Positions 5,593-5,862 of a DNA stretch of 5,862 nucleotides are shown here, piece after piece. Source of the stretch: Deltaproteobacteria bacterium (GTDB lineage Bacteria > Desulfobacterota > Syntrophia > Syntrophales > UBA2210). A program made the translations under genes and the position numbers. Below the pieces are notes generated by a model that searched no databases, was not told the origin of the DNA, and was given only the letters and a program-made list of their open reading frames with translations. Every line of letters starts with the position of its first letter. Positions within the stretch are counted from its first letter, which is position 1. The stretch spans positions 1 through 5,862 of the forward strand of contig JAFCZZ010000108.1 of NCBI GenBank assembly GCA_019314085.1, given 5' to 3'.

Positions 5593-5862
5593 CTATTTTC
5601 GAATCACGGCAAAGAACTTCGACTCTCCTCTCTGTATCAGCACCAGGACACTGTCGCCGGAAATCGCCCGCGACATTACGCTCCGATACTCCTCCAACGA
5701 AGAAATACGCGATCGGTTAACCTGCCGCACGACATCCCCCGCTTGTATACCTGCCTCCGCCGCCGGACTGCCGCTCGCCACCTGGCTGATCACCACACCT
5801 GCCGCATCTGCGAGTCCGAGATGCTCCGCTATCTCGGGTGTTATCTCCTGAACGGTCATGCC
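5593..5862 (-). CDS. DegP/HtrA-type serine protease, C-terminal PDZ domain, partial
   Basis: The gene runs off the right edge; 89 residues and the TAG stop (5595-5593) are visible. The segment starts G-MTVQEITPEIAEHLGL, continues with GVVISQVASGSPAAEAGI, QAGDVVRQVN and a final strand ending in FFAVIRK. The GSPA-x-x-AG-(I/L)-x-x-GD pattern is that of a PDZ domain, and the L-G-L/M-T-V-x-x-(I/L)-T-P-E lead-in is typical of the second PDZ domain of DegP/DegQ/MucD. Those proteases degrade or refold misfolded proteins in the periplasm. The protease domain and signal peptide are outside the window, so catalytic competence cannot be checked; a different PDZ-containing protease such as DegS or a Tsp-like protein is less likely because of the lead-in sequence. 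Confidence 0.88.
   Translation of the reverse strand, partial: GMTVQEITPEIAEHLGLADAAGVVISQVASGSPAAEAGIQAGDVVRQVNRSRISSLEEYRSVMSRAISGDSVLVLIQRGESKFFAVIRK

Overview
This window looks like ordinary bacterial chromosome of moderate G+C content (estimated by eye, not counted), with closely packed genes. The families present are a cyclophilin tail, an ABC-F ATPase, an ECF-type S component, a DUF1893 protein, a YjbQ/UPF0047 protein, a PHP metallohydrolase, a MagIII-like HhH-GPD DNA glycosylase and a DegP/HtrA protease tail. This mix would fit a Gram-negative, probably anaerobic lineage such as Desulfobacterota or Nitrospirota. That placement is an inference with low confidence. I see no mobile element, CRISPR array, tRNA or rRNA.

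Layout, left half (all + strand): the last 45 codons of a peptidyl-prolyl isomerase (1-140) are followed by a 70-bp gap and a full-length two-cassette ABC-F protein (211-2175). A near-consensus sigma70-type promoter (TTGACT, 17-bp spacer, TATACT) overlaps the ABC-F stop codon. It would drive a leader of about 150 nt that contains competing inverted repeats. The leader precedes a tight three-gene operon: an ECF-transporter S-component-like membrane protein (2357-2926), a DUF1893 protein (2913-3350, 14-bp overlap) and a YjbQ/UPF0047 protein (3347-3745, 4-bp ATGA overlap).

Layout, right half (all - strand): read in the direction of transcription, this is the C-terminal PDZ domain of a DegP/HtrA-type protease (5862-5593, cut by the window edge), a MagIII-like DNA glycosylase (5470-4820) and, 10 bp later, a PHP-family metallohydrolase with an extra C-terminal domain (4809-3751). 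The two gene groups converge with only 5 bp between the stop codons of yjbQ and the PHP gene.

The most striking element is a perfect copy of the ParB-binding parS 16-mer at 4430-4445, inside the PHP gene and centred in a 20-bp perfect palindrome. It suggests that this locus is a centromere-like ParB loading site and therefore probably lies near the replication origin. The second item of interest is the S component-DUF1893-YjbQ operon with its possibly structured leader. It looks like a small uptake-and-processing module for an unidentified, perhaps thiamine-related, compound.
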